This document shows, piece after piece, positions 8,699 to 18,609 of a DNA stretch of 59,054 nucleotides. Numbering within the stretch: position 1 is the first letter of the stretch; each line of letters begins with the position of its first letter. The stretch is from the NCBI GenBank assembly GCA_028287685.1, contig JAQBPE010000085.1:1-59054 (forward strand), in the 5' to 3' direction. This DNA comes from Cyanobacteria bacterium RYN_339 (lineage in GTDB: Bacteria > Cyanobacteriota > Sericytochromatia > S15B-MN24 > JAQBPE01). Below the pieces are notes generated by a model. It was not told the origin of the DNA, ran no database searches, and saw nothing but the letters and a program-made list of their open reading frames with translations. A program made the translations under genes and the position numbers.

Positions 8699-10264
8699 CT
8701 ACCTCCGGCTCTTGAGGAACTTCCCGAGCCCGCTCAGGCGCTGCCCGATGCTGCTCCCATGCATCACGTCCACGCCGGCGGAGACGAAATCGACCATCGC
8801 CGGCCAGGTCGGGTACCACCATAATTTGGGCTTGCCGTGCACCGCAACGTCTACCAGCTTGGCGTTGACCATCTCCAACAAGCCGTGACGGCCGCCAATC
8901 TTGCCGATGCCGCTTTCCTTGTAGCCACCACGCGGTGTGAGCGGGTTGCCGTAGCTGGCAAGGCCGGTGTTGATCCAGACGGAACCCGCCTGGATTTGTC
9001 TCGCCAGGCGCTTGCCCGCGTCCAGGTCGGCGGTCCAAATGGTGGCCGAGAGGCCGAAAGGCGAGTCGTTGGCGGCGGCGAGCATGGCGGCCTCATCCGG
9101 GACGCTGATGATGGGCAGCAGGGGGCCAAACGTCTCGTCTTGCATCACCAGCATGTCCGGCGTCACGTCGACCAGCACGGTGGGCGGGTAGAAGGTGCCG
9201 GGGCCCGGCAGCCGCTGGCCGCCCGTGAGCACGCGCGCGCCCTTGGCGACGGCGTCGGCCACCTGGGCCTCGATGCGCTCCAGCGCCGGCTGGTTGATCA
9301 ACGGGCCGACCTCGGTCTTGGGATCCAGGCCGTTGCCCACCACCAGCGCCTTCGCGCGCTCCACGACCTTGGCGATCAGCGGCTCGGCAATGCGCTGGTG
9401 GACGTAGGCGCGCTCGACGGAAGCGCAGACCTGGCCCGCGTTGGTGAAGGCGCCCCAGACCAGGCCTTGGGCCGCGAAGTCGAGGTCGGCGTCCGGCAAG
9501 ACCAACGCCGGGTCCTTGCCGCCCAACTCGAGCGTGACGGGCACCAGGTGCGCCATGGCGGCTTGACCGACCTTGGTGCCGGTTGCCACGCTGCCCGTGA
9601 AGCAGACCCGGTCGACGGGTGCCGCGGTCAGGGCGGCGCCGGTGCGGCCATCGCCCGTGACGACGGCGAAGATGCCGGCGGGTAGCCCGGCCTCGCGCGC
9701 CAGCTCGCCCAGCTTCACGCCCAGCAGTGGCGTCAACTCGGAGGGCTTGAGCACCACGGCGTTGCCGGCGGCCAGCGCGGCGCTGATTTCGGCCATGGCC
9801 AGCAGCAGCGGGTAGTTCCAGGGCGAGATCACGGCCACCACGCCCTTGGCCTCGTAAGTCAGGAAGGTCTCGTGGTTCTTCTGGAGGGGGTTCGAGACGT
9901 GGATGGGCTCGTCTGCCAGCAGCCCGGCCGCATGCTTGGCGTAGTACGCCAGGAAGTCGCAACAGGCCAACACGGAGGTCATGGCCTCGGCCAGGGGCTT
10001 GCCGTTCTCGCGCGTGTAGAGGCGCGCCACGTCGTCCTTGTGACGGACCAGCGTGTCGCGCAGGGCCAACAGCTTGCGGCGGCGACCCTCGAAGCCGAGA
10101 TCGCGCCAGGCGGGGAAGGCCTCGCGGGCCAGGGCAACCGCCGCCCCCACTTGCTCCGGGCCCATGATCGGGACGGTGCCCAGCACCTCGCCGGTGGCGG
10201 GATCAAAGGAGGTCAGCGTCGGCAGCTCCGTGGCGCCGGGCGTGGTGCGGTCGAGCTCCTGCAT
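8699..10264 (-). CDS. Aldehyde dehydrogenase family protein
   Basis: MQELDRTTPG start; SPWNYPLLLAMAEISAALAAGNAVVLKPSELTP, FTGSVATGTKVG, VTLELGGKDPALVLPDADLD, NAGQVCASVERAYV, ETFGPLLPI motifs. Confidence 0.93.
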   Translation of the reverse strand: MQELDRTTPGATELPTLTSFDPATGEVLGTVPIMGPEQVGAAVALAREAFPAWRDLGFEGRRRKLLALRDTLVRHKDDVARLYTRENGKPLAEAMTSVLACCDFLAYYAKHAAGLLADEPIHVSNPLQKNHETFLTYEAKGVVAVISPWNYPLLLAMAEISAALAAGNAVVLKPSELTPLLGVKLGELAREAGLPAGIFAVVTGDGRTGAALTAAPVDRVCFTGSVATGTKVGQAAMAHLVPVTLELGGKDPALVLPDADLDFAAQGLVWGAFTNAGQVCASVERAYVHQRIAEPLIAKVVERAKALVVGNGLDPKTEVGPLINQPALERIEAQVADAVAKGARVLTGGQRLPGPGTFYPPTVLVDVTPDMLVMQDETFGPLLPIISVPDEAAMLAAANDSPFGLSATIWTADLDAGKRLARQIQAGSVWINTGLASYGNPLTPRGGYKESGIGKIGGRHGLLEMVNAKLVDVAVHGKPKLWWYPTWPAMVDFVSAGVDVMHGSSIGQRLSGLGKFLKSRR

Positions 10265-10367
10265 GGGCGATCCTCCTTGGGCTTCCATCATATCACCCAG
10301 CGTCCGAGCGGGCCTTGAGCGCCGACCCGGCCCGGACCTACAATCCGGAAGGGGCGAAGGAGGGTGT

Positions 10368-10895
10368 ATGCGCGCATGGATGGCGGCCGTCTTGGCGGCA
10401 ACGTTGGTGATGGGCTGTGATCGTTTGCAGGGCGGCGGGGGCGGCTCCGCGACGGCGCCCAGCGACAACCGGCCGGCAGAGGTGCATGGCACCAACCCCC
10501 AGCTGAGCCGTGACTTCCTGGGCGACGCGTTGGTGGCCGCGGCCCGGGTGCACCAGGCCCTGGCCGTTGGGCGGACGGATTTGGCCCGCCCGGCCCTCAA
10601 GGAGCTGCGCGATCGCCTCGCCAAGGCCGGCCAGGCCGGCACCTTGGAGCAACAGCGGCTGGTGAACGGGCTCGACGCCGCGTCGATCGAAATCGAAGGC
10701 TTCATGGAACGGCAAATGCCCGAAGCGGTCGCCGCCAACTCGACCCTGGTCAAGCGGCTGCTCGAGAACTTCGACCAGCTCGCGAGCGTCTCACCGGCCG
10801 GCGGCGGTGGCGGCGGTCCTACCCCAACCCCCGCCCCGACGGCGGGCTTCGACGAGTTGGACCCGGGCCAGCTGCTGGAGAACAAACCGCGCTGA
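10368..10895 (+). CDS. Putative lipoprotein
   Basis: ATG 10368: MRAWMAAVLAATLVMGCDR lipobox-like N-terminus; in frame with ORF-track 10053..10895. Confidence 0.6.
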   Translation: MRAWMAAVLAATLVMGCDRLQGGGGGSATAPSDNRPAEVHGTNPQLSRDFLGDALVAAARVHQALAVGRTDLARPALKELRDRLAKAGQAGTLEQQRLVNGLDAASIEIEGFMERQMPEAVAANSTLVKRLLENFDQLASVSPAGGGGGGPTPTPAPTAGFDELDPGQLLENKPR

Positions 10896-10911
10896 CGGGT
10901 AAGGAAGGCAC

Positions 10912-12537
10912 ATGCCTCCTTCCATCCGTCCTTGGCTGGTCCTGGCTGCCCTCCTGGCCGCTGCATGCCGCGCGCCCGTTGCCTCGACGCCCACGCCCGC
11001 GGTCCGCAAGGCCTCGCCCGTGCCGTCGAGCGCCCCGGCTTCCGCGGTGTCGGCGGCGCCGGTCAAGCTGGAAGCGCCCACCGGCGCCACGGCCGAGCTA
11101 TCCGGCACGGTCTTGGTGGCGCCGGGCTACATGGTGGCGCAGGGGTTCGGCAAGATCGTTGCCCAGGGCGGCGGCAACGTGGTGGCCGCGGGCAAGAGTA
11201 GCCTCATTACGAACGATGGCGGATCCTTGATCACCAACGATGGTGGGTCGATCGTCGCCCAGGGGGGCGGCAACATCGTGGCCTCCGGCGCGGGCAACAT
11301 CGTGGCCCAGGGCGGCGGCAACGCGGTGTCCACGAGCGCCGGCAACATCGTGGCACAGGGCGGTGGCAATGCCGTGGCCCCGGGCGCCGGGACCATCAGC
11401 ACCAACGGCGGCGGCATCGTAGCCCAGGGCGGTGGCAACCACCACTTACTGGAGGCCTCCCAGGCCCAGGATATGTTGCCCGGCGCCGGCATGCTGGTGG
11501 CCGCCGTCTCCCTGCGCACCCACCAGTACCTGCCCGTGGGCTCCTACCTGGACGCCGCGGGCAAGCGCCAGCTGGCCTATTCGATCTACTCCAACGCGGA
11601 AGGCAAGTACCGGCTCTTCCTCCCCAAGGAAGAGCAAGGCAACGTGATGATCGTCGCCAACGTGCCCGGCTCGCTCGACGATCGCCTGGTCTACAACGTG
11701 GTCACACCCAACGCGGCGACGGAGCTGGGGGTGGTGGATGAAGACACCGCGCTGGCAAGCCGCTTCGTCCACTTCGCGTTCGTGGAGCGCATGATGGGCA
11801 TCCTGGCGGCGGACGACAACGGGCTGGCGCACATCTCCGAGATCGTGACGTTCAAGGACAGCAGCATCCCGGAGGCGTTGAAGCTCGCCATCGACGGCCT
11901 GCTCCGCGAGATGAACCAGGCCGCCCGGCCCTACCCGATGGCGCGCTGGAAGGATCCCGGCTTGTTGCGGGAGTTGGCCATCCGCGTGTGCGACCGCGCG
12001 CTCTCGGAGACCCCCGGCGACCCCATCATCACCAAGGAGGCGTCCACGGATTGGACGGGGCCGGACGAGCCCGCCTACGCGACGCTGGGGAAATGCCTGC
12101 GGACCTTGAGGCAGGCCACCTCCAACCGCCTGGCCACCGAGCCGGGTTATTTCCTGGCCCACGACTTCGATTTCGCCGGCGACTGCCACAACCATTACCT
12201 TGCCAAGATCCCGGTGCTCAAGCCCACCGACCCCGGCGACTACATCTTCAGCAACTTCCTGGGCAAGAACGCCACCAGCGCGATCGCCGAAATCGACACG
12301 GTCTACATCGCGTTGGGCGTGCCCAAGTTCCGCGGCGAGCTCGACAACGCGGCGGCGATCGGGTCGGCGTGCCAGGCGGTGCTGGCGGAGATCATCAAGG
12401 TCCTGCTCGGCAACCAGGCCGTGCATGACGCCGTTCTCCTGGATCTCAAGGCCTTCGGCGATCGGCACAAGGACGCCGAGCTGTCCGACGCCCCGACCTA
12501 CACCACCGCCAGCCCTTGCGCGCCGGTGGTAAAATAG
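10912..12537 (+). CDS. Putative surface lipoprotein with octapeptide repeats
   Basis: MPPSIRPWLVLAALLAAACRAP lipobox; 12 consecutive 8-residue units (IVAQGGGN / SLITNDGG type), then a 370-residue C-terminal region. Confidence 0.75.
   Translation: MPPSIRPWLVLAALLAAACRAPVASTPTPAVRKASPVPSSAPASAVSAAPVKLEAPTGATAELSGTVLVAPGYMVAQGFGKIVAQGGGNVVAAGKSSLITNDGGSLITNDGGSIVAQGGGNIVASGAGNIVAQGGGNAVSTSAGNIVAQGGGNAVAPGAGTISTNGGGIVAQGGGNHHLLEASQAQDMLPGAGMLVAAVSLRTHQYLPVGSYLDAAGKRQLAYSIYSNAEGKYRLFLPKEEQGNVMIVANVPGSLDDRLVYNVVTPNAATELGVVDEDTALASRFVHFAFVERMMGILAADDNGLAHISEIVTFKDSSIPEALKLAIDGLLREMNQAARPYPMARWKDPGLLRELAIRVCDRALSETPGDPIITKEASTDWTGPDEPAYATLGKCLRTLRQATSNRLATEPGYFLAHDFDFAGDCHNHYLAKIPVLKPTDPGDYIFSNFLGKNATSAIAEIDTVYIALGVPKFRGELDNAAAIGSACQAVLAEIIKVLLGNQAVHDAVLLDLKAFGDRHKDAELSDAPTYTTASPCAPVVK
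11152..11439 (+). repeat. 12 x 24-bp coding repeat (octapeptide array)
   Basis: KIVAQGGG NVVAAGKS SLITNDGG SLITNDGG SIVAQGGG NIVASGAG NIVAQGGG NAVSTSAG NIVAQGGG NAVAPGAG TISTNGGG IVAQGGGN. Confidence 0.85.
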
Positions 12538-12565
12538 CGGGTTCCCCCTCCCACAGGACCCCGTC

Positions 12566-15500
12566 ATGAGCCTTGCCAACCTGCCCGCCTGGCTAAACGC
12601 CCAGGCCATCCCCGCCCGCATCGCCAAGCTCCTGGAGGAGAAGCCCGCCGCGGAGCCCGTGGTCATCAGCGGGCTGGGTGCGCCCGCCCGCGCCTTCCTG
12701 GTGGCCGGCCTGGCGGCGCCGGGCTCGTCGGGCCTCATCGTGGCCCGCAACCCGGACGACGCAAAGCGTTGGCAGGCCGATCTCGAGTCCTTCGGGCTGT
12801 ACGCCTGTTACTTCCCCGCGATCGAGGTCTCGCCCTACGACATGGTGTCGCCGGAGCCGGAGCTGATGTCGCAGCGGCAAGCCGCGTTGGCCTCGTTGGT
12901 GGCCGGCCAGGTGAATTGGGTGGTGACGACGCAAAAGGCCCTGACGCTGAGGTTGCCGGATCGCCAGCGCTGGAGCGGCGGCGCGCAGCGGCTGAAGCTG
13001 GGCATGGAGCTGGCGCCTCAAGAGCTGGTGGGCCAACTGGTGCGCCTGGGCTTCCGGCCCGCCGCCACGGTCGCGGAGCGCGGCGAGTTCAGCCGCCGCG
13101 GCGGCATCATCGACGTCTTCCCGCCCCATTCGGACGACCCCGTGCGCCTGGAGTGGTTCGGCGACGAGCTCGACAGCATGCGGCTCTTCGACGCGGAGAC
13201 CCAGCGTTCCGGCGAGGCCGTCCAGGAGCTGAACCTCTACCCCACCCGCGAGCTGCTGCTGCCCGAGGAGGGCTGGGACACCATCGCGGAGCGCATCCGC
13301 GACGCCTTCAAGCGCGCCCAGAAGAAGTTGGACTTCGTGGCCAACAAGCTCAAGGCCCGCACGGAACAAGACCTCCAGAAGTTCGCCAGCTTCGGCGCCT
13401 TCGAAGGCGCGGAATTCTATTCGCCCTTCTTCTCCGAGCAGATGGGCACGCTCTTCGACTACCTGCCCCTGGAGGCCACCGTCTGGTGGGACGACCGGGA
13501 GCACCTGCTGGGCGAGCTCGCCAAGTGGACCAAGCTGCAAGACGAGACCTACGCCAAGCAGCTCAAGGCCGGCGAGATCCTGCCGCTGCCCTACTACCTG
13601 CACCTCAACCCCACGGAGGCGCTGGCCGGGCTGGGGGGCCGCAAGCAGGTGGACCTGACCACCAAGACGGGCGGCGACCTGGCCCTGGAAGCGCCGGCCA
13701 GCCCCCGCTTCCACGGCGAGTTCGACAAGATCGCCATCCAGATCAACCAGTGGCAGCACGCCGGCGAGCGCGTGGTGATCGTGACGCAGCAGCCCCAGCG
13801 CGCCTTCGCGATCCTCGACGAGCGCGGCGTGAACGCGGCGCTGGCGGCCCCGCCGGACCAACCCGAGGGGGTGGTTGGCGGCGTGTGGGTGGTGCGCGAA
13901 GACCTGCTGGACGGCTTCAGCTGGCCGGGGCTGCGGCTCGTTATCCTGACGGACCTCGAGCTGTTCGGCCAGCACCGCCGGGCCAGCTCCAAGAGCTACA
14001 AGAAGTTCAGCTACCAGGGCACGGCCTTCACCAGCGCCGAGCAGCTGAAGCCGGGCGACTACGTGGTGCACCAGAAGCACGGCATCGGCCGCTTCATCAC
14101 GCTCGCGAAGCTGAGCGTGGACAACCAGGAGCGCGAGTATCTCCAGCTCTCCTACCAGAACGATGACCGATTGTATGTGCCGGTCGATCAAATCAACTTC
14201 CTGCACCGCTACCGCGCCAGCGGCGAGGGGACGGCGCCCAAGCTGCACAAGATGGGCGGCGTGGAGTGGGAGAACTCCAAGAAGCGGGTCAAGAAGGGCC
14301 TCAAGGAGCTGGCAGAAGACCTGGTCAAGCTCTATGCCTCGCGCGCCAGCATGGAAGGGTATTCCTACCCCGACGACACGATCTGGCAGCGCGAGATGGA
14401 GGAGGCCTTCCCCTACGTCCCGACCATCGACCAGCTCAAGGCGATCGAGGAGACCAAGCGCGACATGGAGCGCGCCCGCCCGATGGATCGCCTGATTTGC
14501 GGCGACGTGGGCTTCGGCAAGACGGAGGTGGCGCTGCGGGCCGCCTTCAAGGCCCTGATGGCCGGCAAGCAGGTGGCGGTGCTCGCGCCCACCACCGTGC
14601 TCGCGCAGCAGCACTATCATGTGTTCCGAGAACGGTATGCTCCGTACCCCGTGCGCGTGGGCCTGCTCTCGCGCTTCCGCTCCGCCAAGGAGCAGCGCGA
14701 GGTGATCGCGAAGCTGAAATCGGGCGAGATGGACCTGGTCATCGGCACCCACCGCCTGCTGGGCAAGGATTTGGGCTTCAAGGACCTCGGCCTGCTGATC
14801 ATCGACGAGGAGCACCGCTTCGGCGTGGCCAACAAGGAGCGCCTCAAGCAGGTCAAGCAGCTGGTGGACGTGATCACGATGTCTGCCACGCCGATCCCGC
14901 GCACGCTCTACATGGCGCTGTCCGGCGCGCGCGACATGAGCCTGATCACCACGCCCCCGCGCAACCGCCAGCCGGTCAAGACGACGGTGGGCCCCTACGA
15001 GCCGGAAGCCGTGCGCACCGCGATCCTGCACGAGCTGGAGCGTGGCGGCCAGGTCTTCTTCCTCCACAACCGCGTCGAGAGCATCGGCCGGATCCTGATC
15101 GAGCTGCAGCAGCTGGTGCCGGAAGCGCGCGTGAAGGTGGCCCATGGCCAGTTGCCGGAGGACGCGCTCGAGGACATGATGCTGGGCTTCAAGGACCACG
15201 ACTTCGACATCCTGCTCTCCACCACCATCATCGAGAGCGGGCTCGACATCCCGCGCGCCAACACCATGATCATCGACGACGCCGACAACCTGGGCCTGGC
15301 GCAGCTCTACCAGCTGCGCGGCCGCGTGGGCCGCTCGGAGGTCAAGGCATACTGCCACTGCTTCTACCGCAAGGACAAGCAGCTGACGGATGACGCGCGC
15401 GACCGCTTGCAGGCCCTGCAACAATTCACCGCCCTGGGCAGCGGCTACCAGATCGCCCTGCGCGACCTGGAAATCCGCGGCGTGGGCAACCTGCTGGGCC

Positions 15501-16054
15501 CGGAGCAGCATGGCCATATGATCAGCGTGGGCATGGACTTCTACACCCAGATGCTGGAGGAGGCCGTGGAAGAGGCGCGCGGCAACCCCGTGCAGGCCGG
15601 CCCGGACCCCGCCACCGTCGACCTCAACGTGGCCGCCTTCATCCCGGAGGAGTGGCTGGGCGAGGGCGGCGACAAGATGGCGCAATACCGCCGCCTGGCG
15701 GGCGTCACCGGCGAGAAGGAGCTGCAAATCCTGGAGGCCGAGTGGCGCGATCGCTTCGGCCAGCCGCCCACCAGCGTGGCCAACTTGCTGCGCATCGTGC
15801 GGCTCAAGCTCTGGGCCACGGAGATCGGCGTCACGGCCATCCGCAGCGATCCCAAGCTGCTGAGGGTGGTGGGTCCCGTGCCGGGCCAAGCCTTCTACAA
15901 GTGCCAGGCGAAGGACAAGAGCCTGGTGGGCTGGGCCTGGAGCGTCAGCGAGCTCACGATCAACCGCGAGCGGATGCGTCCGGAAGACCAATTGGCAGCC
16001 CTGGAGAAATTGCTCAAGGCGCTAGGCGACTGTATACTGGCGCCTGCATCATAG
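12566..16054 (+). CDS. mfd: Transcription-repair coupling factor Mfd
   Basis: 1162 aa; PGDYVVHQKHGIGRF (CarD-like RID), DRLICGDVGFGKTEVALRAAFKAL, IGTHRLLGKDLGFKDLGLLIIDEEHRFGV, ATPIPRTLYMALSGARDMSLITTPP, QLRGRVGRSEVKAYCH. Confidence 0.98.
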   Translation: MSLANLPAWLNAQAIPARIAKLLEEKPAAEPVVISGLGAPARAFLVAGLAAPGSSGLIVARNPDDAKRWQADLESFGLYACYFPAIEVSPYDMVSPEPELMSQRQAALASLVAGQVNWVVTTQKALTLRLPDRQRWSGGAQRLKLGMELAPQELVGQLVRLGFRPAATVAERGEFSRRGGIIDVFPPHSDDPVRLEWFGDELDSMRLFDAETQRSGEAVQELNLYPTRELLLPEEGWDTIAERIRDAFKRAQKKLDFVANKLKARTEQDLQKFASFGAFEGAEFYSPFFSEQMGTLFDYLPLEATVWWDDREHLLGELAKWTKLQDETYAKQLKAGEILPLPYYLHLNPTEALAGLGGRKQVDLTTKTGGDLALEAPASPRFHGEFDKIAIQINQWQHAGERVVIVTQQPQRAFAILDERGVNAALAAPPDQPEGVVGGVWVVREDLLDGFSWPGLRLVILTDLELFGQHRRASSKSYKKFSYQGTAFTSAEQLKPGDYVVHQKHGIGRFITLAKLSVDNQEREYLQLSYQNDDRLYVPVDQINFLHRYRASGEGTAPKLHKMGGVEWENSKKRVKKGLKELAEDLVKLYASRASMEGYSYPDDTIWQREMEEAFPYVPTIDQLKAIEETKRDMERARPMDRLICGDVGFGKTEVALRAAFKALMAGKQVAVLAPTTVLAQQHYHVFRERYAPYPVRVGLLSRFRSAKEQREVIAKLKSGEMDLVIGTHRLLGKDLGFKDLGLLIIDEEHRFGVANKERLKQVKQLVDVITMSATPIPRTLYMALSGARDMSLITTPPRNRQPVKTTVGPYEPEAVRTAILHELERGGQVFFLHNRVESIGRILIELQQLVPEARVKVAHGQLPEDALEDMMLGFKDHDFDILLSTTIIESGLDIPRANTMIIDDADNLGLAQLYQLRGRVGRSEVKAYCHCFYRKDKQLTDDARDRLQALQQFTALGSGYQIALRDLEIRGVGNLLGPEQHGHMISVGMDFYTQMLEEAVEEARGNPVQAGPDPATVDLNVAAFIPEEWLGEGGDKMAQYRRLAGVTGEKELQILEAEWRDRFGQPPTSVANLLRIVRLKLWATEIGVTAIRSDPKLLRVVGPVPGQAFYKCQAKDKSLVGWAWSVSELTINRERMRPEDQLAALEKLLKALGDCILAPAS

Positions 16055-16063
16055 GAGAACAAC

Positions 16064-17185
16064 GTGGACGAAGCTAACAAGAAGGCCGTGTACGGCATCG
16101 GTGCCGCGATCGTCATTGGGGCGGTGGCGACGTGCATTGCCTACTTCGCCACGGAGACGCAGAACTACGTCGTCAAGGTCGACGGCACGCGCGTGACGTC
16201 CGAGGAGTACGACAAGGAGTTCCAGCGGGTGAAGGGCAGCCCGATGGGCCAGATGCAGGCCGAGGACATGGTCAAGCATGGCGTCGTGTCCCAGCTGATC
16301 GATCGCCAGTTGCTCATGTCGGAGGCCGCCAAGCGCCACATCGCGCCGACCGCCGACCAGGAGAAGGCCAAGTACGAAGACATCCGCAAGCCGTACGTCG
16401 ATCCGCAGAACCCCACCAGCGAAGACAAGTTCAACAAGGTGCTGGAAGCCAACCACATGACCTCGGCGGAGCTGAAGGCGCGCATCCACGAGAGCGCCGT
16501 GGTCGAGGCCTTCGGCAAGGATCTCGCCAAGGCCAGCGTGCCGACGGAGACCGAGGTCAAGCAGTACTTCGACAAGAACCCCCAGTTCTTCAAGAACGAG
16601 GAAGAGGTGCGCGCGAGCCACATCCTGGTAAAGGACGAGGCGAAGGCCAAGGAGCTGCTCGCCAAGGTCAAGGGCGGCGCGGACTTCGCGGAAGTCGCCA
16701 AGGCCAACTCGATGGACGGCTCGAAGGAGAAGGGCGGCGACCTGGGCTTCTTCAAGCGCGGCGCCATGGTGCCCGAGTTCGAGGCCGCGGCCTTCTCGTT
16801 GAAGCCCGGCGAGATCTCCAACTTGGTGAAAAGCCAGTTCGGCTTCCACATCATCAAGGTGACGGAGAAGCACCCGGCCATCACCAAGACCTTCGAGCAG
16901 GTCAAGGCGGACGCCACGGAGCGCCTGACCAAGGAGCGCACCAGCGAAGCGCTGCAAAAGTGGATCACGGACGCGCGCAAGGGCGCCAAGCTGGAGTACA
17001 AGGAAGGCTTCGCGCCCGCCCCGACGCCCGGCCCCAGCACGACGCCCGCCGCTAGCGCCGCCCCCGCGGCATCCGGCGCGGCTGCCGCCTCCGGCGCGGC
17101 GATGCCCATCCAGACCATCAAGCCCGGGGAGACGCCGGCCAACAGCACGAAGGGCCACGCGCCCACGGCCGCCCCCTCGAAATGA
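16064..17185 (+). CDS. Parvulin-type peptidyl-prolyl isomerase (PrsA/SurA-like)
   Basis: N-terminal TM, SurA_N-like segment, and parvulin domain RASHILVKDEAKAKELLAKVKGGADFAEVAKANSMDGSKEKGGDLGFFKRGAMVPEFEAAAFSLKPGEISNLVKSQFGFHIIKV. Confidence 0.88.
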   Translation: MDEANKKAVYGIGAAIVIGAVATCIAYFATETQNYVVKVDGTRVTSEEYDKEFQRVKGSPMGQMQAEDMVKHGVVSQLIDRQLLMSEAAKRHIAPTADQEKAKYEDIRKPYVDPQNPTSEDKFNKVLEANHMTSAELKARIHESAVVEAFGKDLAKASVPTETEVKQYFDKNPQFFKNEEEVRASHILVKDEAKAKELLAKVKGGADFAEVAKANSMDGSKEKGGDLGFFKRGAMVPEFEAAAFSLKPGEISNLVKSQFGFHIIKVTEKHPAITKTFEQVKADATERLTKERTSEALQKWITDARKGAKLEYKEGFAPAPTPGPSTTPAASAAPAASGAAAASGAAMPIQTIKPGETPANSTKGHAPTAAPSK

Positions 17186-18609
17186 CCATCCACATCGTCG
17201 GCCTCGGCCCCGGGGACCCGGCCCTGCTCACCATGGCGGCCCACCAGGCCCTGGAGCAGGCGCCGGAGGTGGTGCTGCGCACGCGCAAGCACCCCACCGT
17301 GACGTTGCTGGAGCAATGGGGCAAGCCCATGCACAGCTACGACCACCTCTACGATAGCTTCCCCTCGTTCGAGGCGCTGTACCGCGCGATCGTGGACGAC
17401 TTGATCGCCCGGGGCAAGCAGGGCGACGTCTACTACGGCGTGCCCGGCCACCCGCTGGTCGCGGAGATCACGGTGCAGCTGTTGCTGGCCCAGCAGGAAG
17501 TCCCCGTCCGCATCTTGGCGGGCCTGTCGGGCGTCGAAGCTACCTACGCCTGCATCGGCGTTGACCCCACCCATGGGCTGCAGTTGCTGGATGGCCTGGC
17601 CCTCGAGAACGTGCAGATCAACCCGGAGCTGGGCGCGCTGGTGGTGCAGATCTACAACCGGAAGGTGGCGGCCCAGGCCAAGATCGCGCTGATGCGCAGC
17701 TACCCGGACGAACACGAGGTCGTGCTGGTGCGCGCGGCCGGCGTGCCAGGCGAGGAGACGATCGAGCGGTTGCCGCTGTTCGAGCTGGACCGCCGCCCGG
17801 AAATCGACCACCTGACCAGCGTCTACCTGCCTCCCGCACCGGCCGTGGGCCTGGAGCGCCTCCGCCAGGTCGTCGCCAAGCTGCGCGACCCCGACGGTGG
17901 CTGTCCCTGGGACCTCGAACAGACGCCCCAGTCGCTGCGGAAGTTCATCCTCGAAGAGGCCTACGAGACCGTCGAGGCGATCGACGAGGACGACGAGGAC
18001 AAGATCGTCGAGGAGCTGGGCGACTTGCTGCTGCAAGTCTTCCTGCAGTCCCAAATCGCCCAGGACGAGGAGCGCTTCGACCTGCAAGAGGTGGCCGAAG
18101 GGATTTCCGACAAGCTGGTCTTCCGCCACCCCCACGTCTTCGGCACCGAAGCCGTCGAGGACAGCGCCCACGTGCTGCGCAATTGGGACGTGCTGAAGGC
18201 GCAGGAGAAGGCCGCCAAGGGCGAGGTCGTGACCTCGCGCCTGGGCCAGGTGCCGCCGATGGCCGCGCTGATGTACGCGGACAAGGTCATGGGCCGCGCC
18301 GGCAAGGCCGGCTTCGACTGGCCGACCCTGGACGAGGCCCTCGCGAAAATCGACGAGGAATGGCTGGAACTGCGCGAGGCCCTGCGCGAGGGCCGCGAGC
18401 ACGAGATCTTCCACGAGCTCGGGGATTTGTTGTACGCCCTGGTCAACGTGGCGCGCCGCGCCAAGCTGGACCCGGAGGACGCCCTGCGCCAGGCCGTGCG
18501 CCGGTTCATGCACCGCTTCCACGCGATGGAGGCGATCGCCGGCGAGAACTGGGAGCAGCTCTCGCTCGACGACCGCAAGCAGCTCTGGGAACAAGCCAAG
18601 CGGACCTAG
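17182..18609 (+). CDS. mazG: Tetrapyrrole methylase-MazG fusion (YabN-like NTP pyrophosphohydrolase)
   Basis: N-term MTIHIVGLGPGDPALLTM (methylase), then LRDPDGGCPWDLEQTPQSLRKFILEEAYETVEAIDEDDEDKIVEELGDLLLQVFLQSQIA (MazG). 4-nt overlap with upstream gene. Confidence 0.94.
   Translation: MTIHIVGLGPGDPALLTMAAHQALEQAPEVVLRTRKHPTVTLLEQWGKPMHSYDHLYDSFPSFEALYRAIVDDLIARGKQGDVYYGVPGHPLVAEITVQLLLAQQEVPVRILAGLSGVEATYACIGVDPTHGLQLLDGLALENVQINPELGALVVQIYNRKVAAQAKIALMRSYPDEHEVVLVRAAGVPGEETIERLPLFELDRRPEIDHLTSVYLPPAPAVGLERLRQVVAKLRDPDGGCPWDLEQTPQSLRKFILEEAYETVEAIDEDDEDKIVEELGDLLLQVFLQSQIAQDEERFDLQEVAEGISDKLVFRHPHVFGTEAVEDSAHVLRNWDVLKAQEKAAKGEVVTSRLGQVPPMAALMYADKVMGRAGKAGFDWPTLDEALAKIDEEWLELREALREGREHEIFHELGDLLYALVNVARRAKLDPEDALRQAVRRFMHRFHAMEAIAGENWEQLSLDDRKQLWEQAKRT

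Noticed and set aside
11152-11439. CRISPR-like array
   Set aside because: 24-bp units are contiguous, in frame and degenerate with no unique spacers; they encode octapeptides.
12593-15991. 1132-aa minus-strand ORF
   Set aside because: Shadow ORF antisense to mfd; His/Gln/Ala-rich composition typical of GC-rich antisense frames.
16165-18594. 809-aa minus-strand ORF
   Set aside because: Antisense shadow of the PPIase and mazG genes, which have clear family motifs.
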